From Flavobacteriales bacterium UBA4466 (GTDB taxonomy: Bacteria > Bacteroidota > Bacteroidia > Flavobacteriales_D > Sanyastnellaceae): a stretch of DNA of 64,000 nucleotides. The stretch is from the NCBI GenBank assembly GCA_905182895.1, contig CAJJDD010000008.1:1-64000 (forward strand), written 5' to 3'. Below the pieces are notes generated by a model. The model worked only from the letters and a program-made list of their open reading frames with translations, did not search any database and was not told where the DNA came from. A program made the position numbers and the translations under genes. Position 1 is the first letter of the stretch; each line of letters begins with the position of its first letter. Below are positions 51,958 to 61,157 of the stretch, one piece after another.

Positions 51958-52429
51958 ATGAATGACGCCCTACCCGTTTTAAATTTACCCGAAACACCTT
52001 TAGAGGTAGTAAGGGTAGAGGGTGTCTTAAAGGTTCAGTTGTCTTGTTAGAAAAAAGAGTATAATTCTAACTCCTGAAGAATGGGTTAGACAACATTTCA
52101 TTTACTTCCTGTATAAAGAATTAGGTTATCCGCTGAGTTTAATGAAAGTCGAAAAGCAGATTTTAGTGAATAATCTCAAAAAAAGATTCCCGATATACTT
52201 AACTACAGATGCTAGCGGAGAAATGAAAGTGTTGATAGAGTGTAAAGCCGCTAGAATAGAGCTTGACGCATCTGTTTTCGATCAAGCTGCTCGATACAAC
52301 CTTAGCCTTAAAGTTCCTTATCTAGTGATTACAAATGGGATGAAACATTACTGCGCTGAGGTCAATTTAGAGAGCAAAGCCATTTCACATTTAAACAATA
52401 TACCTACTTATAAAGAGGTTAAGCGTTAG
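51958..52429 (+). CDS. Stand-alone HsdR_N (type I restriction R-subunit N-terminal) domain protein, frameshifted
   Basis: Begins at ATG 51958 (MNDALPVLNLPETPLEVV). After an indel near 52035 the frame continues as IILTPEEWVRQHFIYFLYKE, then VEKQILVNNLKKRFPIYL, then VLIECKAARIELDASVFDQA and YLVITNGMKHYCAEV. ECKA is the lysine end of the PD-(D/E)xK nuclease signature. About 157 residues in total, with no helicase or HsdS/HsdM neighbours. Small proteins of this type are common in Bacteroidota and are not part of a complete type I system. Function unknown. Confidence 0.82.
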
Positions 52430-52440
52430 ATTTGCAACGC
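52427..52440 (+). promoter_or_regulatory. -7 element TAGATTTG fused to TTGCAACGC word
   Basis: TAGATTTG (52427-52434) matches the consensus and continues as CAACGC, giving the 9-mer at 52432-52440. It lies 17 bp before the ATG at 52457. The same arrangement is seen at 40313-40326. Confidence 0.55.
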
Positions 52441-52456
52441 AACAAAATAAAGATTT

Positions 52457-52887
52457 ATGGATTTAAAAGATTTACTCGCTATTACAGGAAAGCCAGGGCT
52501 ATACAAAACAGTAGGGCAGAACAAGAGTAGTTTAATAGTGGAGTCACTGACAGATGGAAAGAAAACACCAGTCTATTCTGCTAATAAAATTAGTGCGTTA
52601 GAAGATATAAGCGTCTATACATATGAGGAGGACATTCCTCTCAAAAAGGTTTTCGCGTTAATAGCTGAAAAGGAAAGTGGAGGAAAAGCCATAACTGCCT
52701 AAAGCATCGTCTGAAGAGTTGAAGAAGTTACATGAGAGAGGTGCTTCCTGATTTCGATCAGGATAGAGTTTATACCTCTGATCTAAAGAAGATCTTTAAT
52801 TGGTATAATAACCTGCAGGAACATGGTTTAATCACATTAGGTGCCGAGGTGGCCTCAGAAGAGGTCTCTTCTGAGGTCAAGAGTTGA
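52457..52887 (+). CDS. DUF5606 domain protein, frameshifted
   Basis: N-terminal DUF5606: LKDLLAITGKPGLYKTVGQN and VESLTDGKKTPVYSANKISA. The track ORF stops at 52702, but the family C-terminus follows in another frame: KASSEELKKLH, then EVLPDFDQDRVYTSDLKKIF and NWYNNLQEHGLI, ending at TGA 52887. Indels fall near 52697 and 52730. About 143 residues. A Bacteroidota family of unknown function. Confidence 0.85.
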
Positions 52888-52908
52888 ATAACTAGCCTGA
52901 TAGAAAAA

Positions 52909-54628
52909 ATGCTTGTAGAAAAAACGAAGAGAATATACCTCCCAAAAGATTTTAATATTAGTGACTGGGACTCATTGGAGCCTATTTATGATGAGTTATT
53001 GGCCAGGAATATTTCTAGTTTTGATGAATTCAGATCTTGGCTAAATGATTTGAATGAGTTAGAGTCAGCTATGGAGGAGGAGTATGCCTGGTGTTATATA
53101 GCGTATGACTATCAGTTACGTCTAATGAAGAGCACTCGAGTAATTACAACCACTTAGTGACTGAAATCTCCCCTAAATTGAGTCCACTATCTAACCTGCT
53201 CAATAAAAAGTTAAACTGCTCAGAGTTCAAGTCAGAACTGAAGGGTAAATCCTATGAGATTTGGTTTAAAGGTGTCAAGAACGCCATAGATCTATTCCGA
53301 GAAGAGAACATTTCTTTGAATGCTGAAATTCAAACTCTGACCCAAGAATATGGATGTATTACTGGCGGGTATGTCCGTGGAAATAGATGGTGAAAACCTT
53401 ACTATGCCTCAAGCCGGTAAGCGGCTCCAGAGTGAAAAGAGAGAGATTAGAAAAGCAGCATTTGATGCTATAAATCGAAGTTCGGTTGGAGTCTAAAGAA
53501 GAGATGCATTCTATCTTCGATGAATTACTTTCAAAAAGAACTCGAAGTGGCCAGAAATGCTGGTTACGCGAATTTCCGAGATTATAAGTTCGTGAGTCTT
53601 GGGAGGTTTGATTTTACTAAGTGAGGACTGCTTTAATTTTCATGATAGCATAGCCTCTGAGGTTACTCCCTTAGTAAATAAGATATACGCTGAGAAAAGA
53701 GAAAAGCTAGGGTTGGATAAGCTAAGACCCTGGGATACCAATGCGACTCTTCCGGGGAAAGTCGGAGCTTAAGCCGTTTTCAAGTGCTGAAGAACTCGTG
53801 ACTAAGAGTATTAAATCTTTCGGAATGATAGATGAGTATTTTGGTCAAGCGTTAGCTGATATGAAAGAGTTAGGTCATTTAGATTTAGCTTCTAAGCCAG
53901 GCAAGAGCCCTGGAGGCTATAATTACCCTCTTTATGAGAGCGGAGCACCTTTTATTTTCATGAATGCTGTTGGGACTCCGAGAGATTTAGTGACTATGAT
54001 GCATGAGGGAGGCCACGCTGTCCATTCTTTCTTAAGCCATGGTTTAGAGTTTAGTGCTTTTAAATCGTGTCCGAGTGAAGTGGCGGAATTAGCGTCCATG
54101 AGTATGGAGCTAATGAGCATGAAGCACTGGGATGAATTCTACTCCATAGGAAGACTGTGAAGCGCGCTAAAAAAGAGCATTTAGAAGATAGTATAATGGC
54201 ATTGCCATGGATAGCTATGGTAGATAAGTTTCAGCATTGGATTTATGAAAACCCTCAGCATACGGCTGAAGAAAGAGATTTAGAATGGGACGCTATAAAT
54301 AAATTTCACTTGGATATAGTGGGGCACCAACTGGATCAGTTCCTGTTGAGAGGTGAGGAAAAACACTTGGCAGAAGCATCTTCACATATTTGAACTTCCT
54401 TTTTATTACATAGAGTACGGAATGGCTCAGTTAGGAGCTATAGCGGTTTGGAAAAACTTTAAGGAAAACCCAGAGAAAACCATAGCTCAATACAAAGAAG
54501 CTCTCAGCGTTGGCTATACATTAAGCGTTCCTGAGATTTATGAAAAAGCAGGAATTAAATTTGACTTTTCTCAAGGTTATATTCAAGCATTAATGACGTT
54601 CATGATGAATGAACTGGAAAATCTTTAA
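52909..54628 (+). CDS. pepF: M3 family oligoendopeptidase, heavily frameshifted
   Basis: Zinc metallopeptidase cleaving short peptides in the cytoplasm. Five track ORFs and the gaps between them read as one protein of about 570 residues. N-terminal YLPKDFNISDWDSLEPIYDE; middle MPQAGKRLQSEKREIRKAAF and PWDTNATLPGKVG; the zinc site MMHEGGHAVHS (HExxH as HEGGH) with the third ligand region CPSEVAELASMSMEL; C-terminal EYGMAQLGAIAVWKNFKENP and YEKAGIKFDFSQGYIQALM. At least six indels, densest between 53390 and 53740. This density shows low-quality sequence here. The stop overlaps the convergent GNAT gene. Confidence 0.88.
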
Positions 54629-55067
54629 AGTTCGCAGTACATTAATTTATGAGGCCCTATATTTTTAACGTTATAGAAATCTCCTTTATTATTAAATCCT
54701 AGCTTACCGTAGAAGTCTAGCGCCACCTCTCTGGCATCGCACCACAAGACAGCTGTGTTGTTTGCCTTTAGAATGTTTATCGCTTCTAGAACTACTTGCT
54801 CTGACCAGCACTTTTCCCTCTAAAGTCTGGATGCGTGGCCATAGCTCTCAATCTGTAATGATCTCCAGGTAACGCCAATACAGGATTAGTAGTTTTGAAT
54901 AAGGAGCATATACTTATAATCTGACCATCCAATACAGCTCCTAGATGAATAGCATCTTCTTGCTCATCTATATCTATGATACAGTCTTTTTCATATGGAA
55001 TATGCGGCCATAAGACTAGATGTCTTAGCCTTTTACAATCAGTCGAAGTAATCTTCTTCACTATCAT
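54625..55067 (-). CDS. GNAT family N-acetyltransferase, frameshifted
   Basis: N-terminal part in the track ORF: VKKITSTDCKRLRHLVLWPH and YRLRAMATHPDFRGKSAGQ, which contains the acetyl-CoA-binding region. After an indel near 54810 it continues as VVLEAINILKANNTAVLWCD, AREVALDFYGKLGFNNKGDF and a final MYCEL. About 147 residues. Resembles the family of predicted acetyltransferases with the ALDFYxKLGF end. Substrate unknown. It overlaps the upstream S4 gene by about 29 bp. Confidence 0.82.
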
Positions 55068-55428
55068 CTTCAAAATATTTATTAATGGCTCTTCTTTCCT
55101 TTTTAGTCGGCCTTCCTAGCCCTTTGTCTCTTTGTGCTCGGTTAGCTTCTCTTATGAGTTCTAATTTGTTTTTTTCTTCTTGAGGTGTAATATCCTTCAC
55201 GTATAGCTCTACGAGTTTAGCCCCTAATCTGCTTTTAGGGAAGTCGATTACTTTATATGTAAAAAAAACAGGTCCTTTCTTTAATATTATCTCATCATTA
55301 ATAGCTAGAAGCCTGGACGGTTTTACCAGTTCATTCTTAACTATTACGTGATTTTGTTTACACTCCTTAGTAGCTAGACTTCTTGTTTTGTATAATCTTA
55401 CTGTCCATAGATATTTGTCGACTCTCAT
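55039..55428 (-). CDS. RNA-binding S4 domain protein (Hsp15-like)
   Basis: 129 residues. S4 domain from the start: MRVDKYLWTVRLYKTRSLAT and VIVKNELVKPSRLLAINDEI. A basic C-terminal tail GLGRPTKKERRAINKYFEDD is typical of the HslR/Hsp15 group, which binds stalled 50S subunits carrying a nascent chain. Overlaps the GNAT gene, so co-transcription is likely. Confidence 0.9.
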   Translation of the reverse strand: MRVDKYLWTVRLYKTRSLATKECKQNHVIVKNELVKPSRLLAINDEIILKKGPVFFTYKVIDFPKSRLGAKLVELYVKDITPQEEKNKLELIREANRAQRDKGLGRPTKKERRAINKYFEDDSEEDYFD

Positions 55429-55432
55429 TAGT

Positions 55433-55440
55433 TATATTTG
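55433..55440 (+). promoter_or_regulatory. -7 element (TATATTTG) for the 55506 gene
   Basis: Exact TAnnTTTG match, 65 bp before the ATG at 55506. It would leave a leader of about 60 nt. Confidence 0.4.
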
Positions 55441-55505
55441 AAAAGCATTAATTGGAGATGGTTTTTATAATATCTTCGTAAATAAGTATATAAAACAAAT
55501 TTAAA

Positions 55506-55958
55506 ATGAAAAAAATAAAAATAACCATTCTAGCTTTAGGTGTTTGCTTCGCGGTTTCAGATTTGGCTGCACAAGATACTAAACCATCTTCTAGTACAGA
55601 GGTCGTAATCAATCCTAAAGAAGTAGCCCTTAAAAAGGTGAAAAATGATATTGGAGAGATATCTGCAGCTCTTAAAATAAAAGATGAGAAGAGACTGTCA
55701 TATATAGCGAGTGCTCTTAGTCAGTATGAAGTAGCTTTATCTAAAACTATGGCTAGTGATAAAACGGCAGAGCATAAAGCTAAAGCTAAGGAGGGTTTAG
55801 AAATGGGTAGAGATAAAAGATTAAGTGCGCTTTTAGATCCTTCTGAATTAAAGCTTTACACTAAATGGAAAGAGAGTAAGGAAGAGGAAGATGCAGTGTT
55901 AGAAAACAAACCTAAAGAGTCAATGGGAACAGGGTCAAAAGCTGCAGTAAAGAAATAA
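55506..55958 (+). CDS. Small secreted helical protein, 150 aa
   Basis: Signal peptide MKKIKITILALGVCFAVSDL, then AAQ. The mature part is Lys/Glu/Ala-rich and helical (KKVKNDIGEISAALKIKDEK, AKAKEGLEMGRDKRLSALLD). LLDPSELKLYTKWKES resembles the motif of small DUF-type periplasmic proteins that end in a Spy-like helix, but I cannot assign it. A strong terminator follows. Confidence 0.7.
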   Translation: MKKIKITILALGVCFAVSDLAAQDTKPSSSTEVVINPKEVALKKVKNDIGEISAALKIKDEKRLSYIASALSQYEVALSKTMASDKTAEHKAKAKEGLEMGRDKRLSALLDPSELKLYTKWKESKEEEDAVLENKPKESMGTGSKAAVKK

Positions 55959-55982
55959 TCTTTAGTTCATATAAAATACTTA

Positions 55983-56013
55983 AGCCCTGTTCAGTTATGA
56001 ACGGGGCTTTTTA
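55983..56013. terminator. Rho-independent terminator
   Basis: AGCCCTGTTCA, loop GTTA, TGAACGGGGCT, then a T-run. It follows the 55506 gene and abuts the stop codon of dnaX on the other strand. Confidence 0.9.
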
Positions 56014-57706
56014 TTTGAGGTCCAAATCAAACATTTCTTTAAGTTTTCCCAACTGAGGGTTCTCTTCTCTTTTCTTTTTTAAGACTTCTACTTAATTGTA
56101 TTTCTTTTTGTAGCAGCTCCGCTTGAATCAGTAACACCTTCAGACCTTAAGCTAAGATGAGTTACGGCAAGTTTTCCTTTTAAAAAGACAGTTAAATCTT
56201 GTCTTACATCATTAAAGTAGCTTTCATCAGTTTCACTTCTTACAGGGAATATAATCTCATTCTTCTCATTTATTTTAGGCTCGGTATGGCTTAAAACTGC
56301 GAAAAGATTTTTCTTTCCTGATTTACCTAAGTGAGAAGTGAATTCTTTCCAGCCAGCATTTACCTCGTTTAACTCGAGTTTATCAAGCAGTACATCATCT
56401 TTTCGCTCATTGACTTCAGCTATCCTAGCCGCTTCTGTGATTTTCTTCTGATGTTGGTCTTCAAGCTTTTTTATTTCACCGTTGAGCGATATTCCATGAG
56501 TAGCATGGACGTAATTATTATTTTCTTTATTGGAGAGAGGTGCAGATTTAGTTACAATTCAAAGATTATTGGGGCATGCTAGTATAGCTACAACACGAGT
56601 TTATCTTGAAATAGGGGATCAAACCTTACGTGAAATATTTTTTTCAGCCTCATTATATTTTTTTTGCAAAAGTACATTAAAGTAAGCTCCACTAGGAGCC
56701 GTTGGTTTTTGCTAGTTCGATAGCCAACATCACAATTATTGATAACGCCTAACCCTTGGATTATTAGGTTTTGGTCAATTTCCAAGCACTGTTCAGCGTA
56801 TTTTTTCTTAATGGAATCAGTTACCTCTAACAAGCTCACGGTAACTTCATCTTTACTTACCAGTAGATTTCTGAAGTGTTCCGCTAGTCCATTAATGAAA
56901 ATATGACCGTCAAATCCATTTTTAAGGATATCGTTAAAAATTACTAGAGAAGAGCTAATGTCCTCTTTGATGATGCAGTCTGCAGCTCTGAAGTAATAAT
57001 CATAGTCCAATACATTGAGGTTCTCAATGACTGATTTATAACTTAAATTCCCATCTGAGAACGATACCATTTGGTCGAAAATAGAAAGTGCATCCCTAAG
57101 AGCTCCGTCTGCTTTCTGACCTATAATATGAAGGCCTTCTTCTTCGAATTTAATGTTTTCTTTTTCTGCTATTTGAACTAAGTGTTTCACTATGGCAGGA
57201 ACACTAATTCTATGGAAGTCGAAAATTTGACACCTACTTAAAATAGTAGGTAGTATTTTATGCTTTTCTGTGGTAGCTAAAATAAAAACTGCATGAGCAG
57301 GTGGTTCCTCTAGCGTTTTTAGAAAAGCATTAAAAGCACTCGCTGATAACATGTGAACCTCATCGATCACATACACATTATAGCTTCCTATTTGTGGCGG
57401 TATTCTAACTTGGGTAGTTAGTTCTCTTATGTCGTCAACAGAATTGTTCGAAGCAGCATCCAATTCGAAAATATTGAACGAAAGGTCTTCCGGTTTTATT
57501 CCGTCAGCCTCATTTATTTTATGAGCAAATATTCTAGCACAAGTCGTTTTCCCTACCCCTCTAGGGCCACAGAAAAGATAAGCTTGGCCAAGTTTTTGAG
57601 AAGCTATAGAGTTCTTCAGGGTAGATGTTATACTATCCTGTCCTACTACCTTTTCCCAGGAGTCTGGTCGATATTTTCTAGCTGAAACTACGAAGTCACT
57701 TGACAT
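56011..57706 (-). CDS. dnaX: DNA polymerase III subunit gamma/tau, C-terminal part frameshifted
   Basis: Clamp-loader ATPase. Walker A GPRGVGKTTCARIFA, Walker B YVIDEVHMLSASAFNAFLKT, sensor 1 ATTEKHKILPTILSRCQIFD. The clean ORF stops near 56588. The C-terminal tau-like part follows in shifting frames: LDKLELNEVNAGWKEFTSHL, FPVRSETDESYFNDVRQDL and a final PQLGKLKEMFDLDLK with TAA at 56011-56013. Total about 565 codons. The four-cysteine zinc module between Walker A and the ELDAASNN motif is absent: the segment is only about 25 residues long and holds no CxxC. Confidence 0.92.
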
Positions 57707-57869
57707 TGTTCAAATATCGTTAATTCCTTAGAAATCGAAGTGAATTTCCGCACCTTTTTGTTCACACAAAACGCACAAATAAAATTCAATTTTTTATAAT
57801 ATAGTTTAGTGAATAAATAAATATTCAGGGCTTTAAATTTCTATTAGAAATAATAAATTAAACATGATA

Positions 57870-58190
57870 TTATTTTCTTTCTTCTATTACCTTAGACTTG
57901 CTGCATGATTTAGAACAAGACTTAGAACATTTAGTTTTTTTAGCTGAAGTATCTGCTCCACCTGCAGCAGTTGTTTTAGAGTTTGACGCATTGATTGTTG
58001 CCGTTTTCGCATTATCTGCTTTATCACCTTTAGCCGCTTTTTCGTCAGCTTTAGTGCATGTCTTTCCCATTTTCTTTGAACATTCCTTAGAACATTCGGT
58101 TTTAGCTTTAGTCTCTTTAGTAGCAGACTGAGCGTTAGAGTAGCTGATTCCAAATGTGAAAAGAGCCGCTAGTAAAAATATTTTTTTCAT
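57870..58190 (-). CDS. Small secreted Cys/Lys-rich protein, 106 aa
   Basis: Signal peptide MKKIFLLAALFTFGISYSNA, then Q. The mature chain is low-complexity (Ala, Lys, Thr, Asp) between two cysteine clusters: TECSKECSKKMGKTC near the start and KKTKCSKSCSKSCSKS near the end, eight cysteines in all. The spacing C-x3-C is regular. It could bind metal or cross-link in the periplasm (inference). No known family recognised. Long ORFs on the opposite strand are shadows of its biased codons. Confidence 0.65.
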   Translation of the reverse strand: MKKIFLLAALFTFGISYSNAQSATKETKAKTECSKECSKKMGKTCTKADEKAAKGDKADNAKTATINASNSKTTAAGGADTSAKKTKCSKSCSKSCSKSKVIEERK

Positions 58191-58311
58191 CTTTTAATTT
58201 CTTTTGTAAATCATCAATTACCGTATGCTTCAGGGACGAATCTAAGATGAACTTGTTCCCAAATTATGTGCCAAGTCGATCAAGTTATGTTTATATCCTT
58301 AATTTTAACGT

Positions 58312-59036
58312 ATGAATAAACTGAGTCTATCGCTGGTGTTTTTAATATCATTAAGTCTTGTCTCTTGCGAAAAGGCTATTAAGGGAGCAGGACATATCGT
58401 TGATGAAGTTGTTGAGGTTAAAAGCTTTGATGAATTAGAATTAAATGAATTATCAATGCGAGCTTCAAGCAAGTTAAATCTACAGATCTAGATAAAGTAG
58501 TTGTTTCTGCCCAAGAAAACTTATTGCCATATATAAAGACGACAGTAGACAATGGGCGATTAATTATAAATATTGAAAGAGCTATTCACACAGATAAAAA
58601 AGTTTTAGTGGAAATTTACGGACATCCTTTTCGTTCTTTAGTGAACAACGGTTCTGGTGATGTGAAGTCTGATGAAAGAATAGTGCTTCAGGAGTTGGCA
58701 TTGTGGGCGGACCTGGCAAGCAATGGTTCTGGAGATATTTTTTTAGCCTTCTAGACCAAAAGCATAGAAGTTGAACTTAACGGAAGTGGAGACGTTTATT
58801 TTTCTGGATCTACAGATTATCTAGAGTTAATCAATAATGGTTCTGGGGATTTAAATACAATTGAAATGAGAAGTTTTGAAGTGGATGTTCTGTCAAATGG
58901 TTCTGGGGATGTTTCTGCACATGCTAAAGAATCATTTGATGTGGAGATAAATGGTTCTGGAGATGTCTATCATGTTGGAAAAGCTGAACTCACCAAATCC
59001 CTCAGGGGGACAGGTTTACTAAAAACGAAAAAGTAA
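58312..59036 (+). CDS. DUF2807 (head GIN) lipoprotein, frameshifted
   Basis: Lipoprotein signal MNKLSLSLVFLISLSLVSC starting at 58312. Family features: FDELELNELS, then six NGSGD(V/I/L) turns spaced about 17-28 residues apart, expected for a right-handed beta-helix. Reading frames change near 58470 and 58752. The track shows only 58524-58754. About 240 residues. DUF2807 domains occur in many Bacteroidota envelope proteins. Function unknown. The TonB-like gene starts 6 bp after the stop. Confidence 0.82.
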
Positions 59037-59042
59037 CAGTTT

Positions 59043-59804
59043 ATGCCAGAAAACTTTTCTCCAAAAAAAACTTCGACTGTATTGGAAGCTATAGTTCTGG
59101 CTCTTACGATTCATGCTATTGTTTTAATTGTATTGTTTTTTGCAGATGAAGGGATGTTCACTTTTTCTGAAAAACAGACCACTGCTCAAGATGTAAACGT
59201 TGAATTTATAGAACTCACAGAAGAACTATTAGCACTTTCTGCTCCTGAAGAAAGAGATATTTCGGAATTACTAGATAAGTATAAAAATGTAACAGCTAAA
59301 GAGGGCGCCACCACTTCAGACGAAGTGAAGAGTTACCGATTCGATAAAAACCAAACAGATGAAGAGGTGTTAAAAGAAATCTTAGCATTTGAACAAAACG
59401 AGTTCGATAAATTGAAGAAGGAAGATCATTCGTTAGAATCTACCGACCCAATAGATGACCCTTCTGGAGATAGTAAATCAGCAGACAACTCTAAAAGCTC
59501 TTCTAGCTCTGACTCAGATACGAGTTATTCGAAAGCTACAGCTAAATTTGATTTCTCGAGAGATCCAGAATACCGAAAAGCACCGACTTACATGTGTCGT
59601 CTCTTTGGCCAAATAGTAGTGGAAATAGAAGTAAATGAACTGGAGATGTAACCTCTGCTAAAGGAGTAAGTGGAGATTTAGCCAAGATTGTCTATTGTCG
59701 CAATCTGAAGAATAGCAAAAAATGGAAGTTTAAGTCATGCCTCAGGGGCTTCCAAATCTGAAAAAGGAACGATTACTTTTACCTTTTTACCACAAAAAAA
59801 GTAG
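59043..59804 (+). CDS. TonB-like energy-transducer protein, frameshifted at the C-terminus
   Basis: One N-terminal membrane helix (VLEAIVLALTIHAIVLIVLF) with the rest periplasmic. The linker is acidic and Ser/Asp/Lys-rich instead of Pro-rich. After a break near 59635 a TonB-C-type domain continues: TGDVTSAKGVSGDLAK and the final strand EKGTITFTFLPQKK, stop at 59804. Indels near 59635 and 59685. About 254 residues. It may energise an outer-membrane receptor, but the missing Pro-rich spacer and the absence of ExbB/ExbD nearby leave this uncertain. Confidence 0.65.
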
Positions 59805-59808
59805 TTTT

Positions 59809-61021
59809 TTATACTTTTCCGTCTACGTAATCTTGCAGATAGCTAAATTTCTTTGATAGATTCCCTTCTAGTGTGGTCTCCGAAGCTCTTTCTATAACAG
59901 CATGTGGATCATCTCCAATTAGACAAGGCAGTATTTTATCAATGATAACTCTCCCAAAATCTTTACTGGCATCCTTAGGAAGTTCACAGGGAAGATTATC
60001 TACTGCCATTACGGCTATAGCATTTGGGTCACTTAAATCACACTCCTGTTCACTTAGTTTATGGTATCCATACGTAGGGTCTGCTATAGTAGATGGCCTT
60101 ATAGTGCTAGCGACTGGCCCGTCTATGTCGCAGCTAATATCAGCGACTACAGAAATGTTCCATTCTGGAGTTTTCATGTCCTCTCTAGTGAATATAAACG
60201 GAGCACCCTCTCCCCAGTAATGACATGCGATATACATATCGGCTTCTGCTGCATAATCTGGAAATGTACTTTTATATAACTCCGGTTGGTTGTAGAAATC
60301 TTTTTTGCTAAATCCACCGTCACTTATTCTTTTATTATAATCATCCACATCTAAATGAGTGAATACAGGTTCATTAAAAGTGTTGTTTAAGAAATCTGAT
60401 TTAGAAACCTCCTTAATGGGCAAAAGTTTTATAATCTCCCTCGCTCCATTTCCAACTCTTCCTAATCCGGTAAGTACACATTTGAAATTAGATGGAAGCT
60501 TTGCTTTGTGCAAATAACTCTCCATTTCGTCTCTGTTATCGCACTCTGTAAAAAAAGCGTTTAATCTAAGATTTTGATTTAATACCAAGTGTTCTAAATG
60601 CGTTATAACATCCAACTACACCTGCATATCTTCCAAATCCGATTAATCTATTGTTGTTCTCATCTTTTAGAACCTCATAATCTACTAACTTTATTTTTTT
60701 AGCTAAAATCTCGCGCAGCAATGGTGCATTGTAAGGTTGAAGCTTGAACGTATGGCTAAAGAAAAAGTATGTTTTATTCGGAATAAGCATCTCCACAGGA
60801 ACTTCCTTAACTCCCATAAGCACTTCACAGTCAGACAAATCTTCTTGAAGTTCGATTCCGTTAGCTGTATATTCTGAGTCTGAGAATTTACGGATAGGGC
60901 TTGGCTGAACTACTAATTCCACATTAGGGTATTTCGTTTTTACTTCTGCACACTGTTCAGGGCTTAGTGGAACTCTCTGGTCTGGTGGTGTTTTGCCCTC
61001 TCTAATGATACCTATTTTCAT
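59809..61021 (-). CDS. Saccharopine dehydrogenase (lysine-forming)-like NAD-dependent enzyme, frameshifted
   Basis: AlaDH/PNT-type two-domain dehydrogenase. N-terminal MKIGIIREGKTPPDQRVPLS and YTANGIELQEDLSDCEVLMG; active-site-like YFFFSHTFKLQPYNAPLLR. The NAD-binding Rossmann segment is KCVLTGLGRVGNGAREI. C-terminal ISCDIDGPVASTIRPSTIAD and MAVDNLPCELPKDASKDFG match Lys1-like enzymes. The two ORFs overlap and join with one indel near 60605. About 400 residues, normal length. In Bacteroidota the physiological substrate is not settled. Confidence 0.88.
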
Positions 61022-61107
61022 GGAACGATGTAATTAGTAAACGAATTATTTATTGCACCGCGAAAATAAGAAGTACTACTTATAAAGTAGCATAAGTAGA
61101 AAGGTAC

Positions 61108-61115
61108 TATTTTTG
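61108..61115 (+). promoter_or_regulatory. -7 element (TATTTTTG) for ssrA
   Basis: Exact TAnnTTTG match, 43 bp before the mature tmRNA 5' end. This leaves a precursor leader of about 35 nt for RNase P to remove. Confidence 0.45.
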
Positions 61116-61157
61116 TAAACCCATTTACAATTAATGTAACTGGAGTTCTTTACATCT

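Noticed and set aside
51958-52429. Type I restriction-modification system
   Set aside because: Only an HsdR N-terminal domain is present. No HsdM, HsdS or helicase part is within reach, and the neighbours are housekeeping genes.
57887-58153. Alternative ORFs on both strands over the Cys-rich gene (57887-58153 minus, 57898-58131 plus)
   Set aside because: They lack signal peptides, have skewed composition and lie entirely inside the better-supported 57870-58190 gene.
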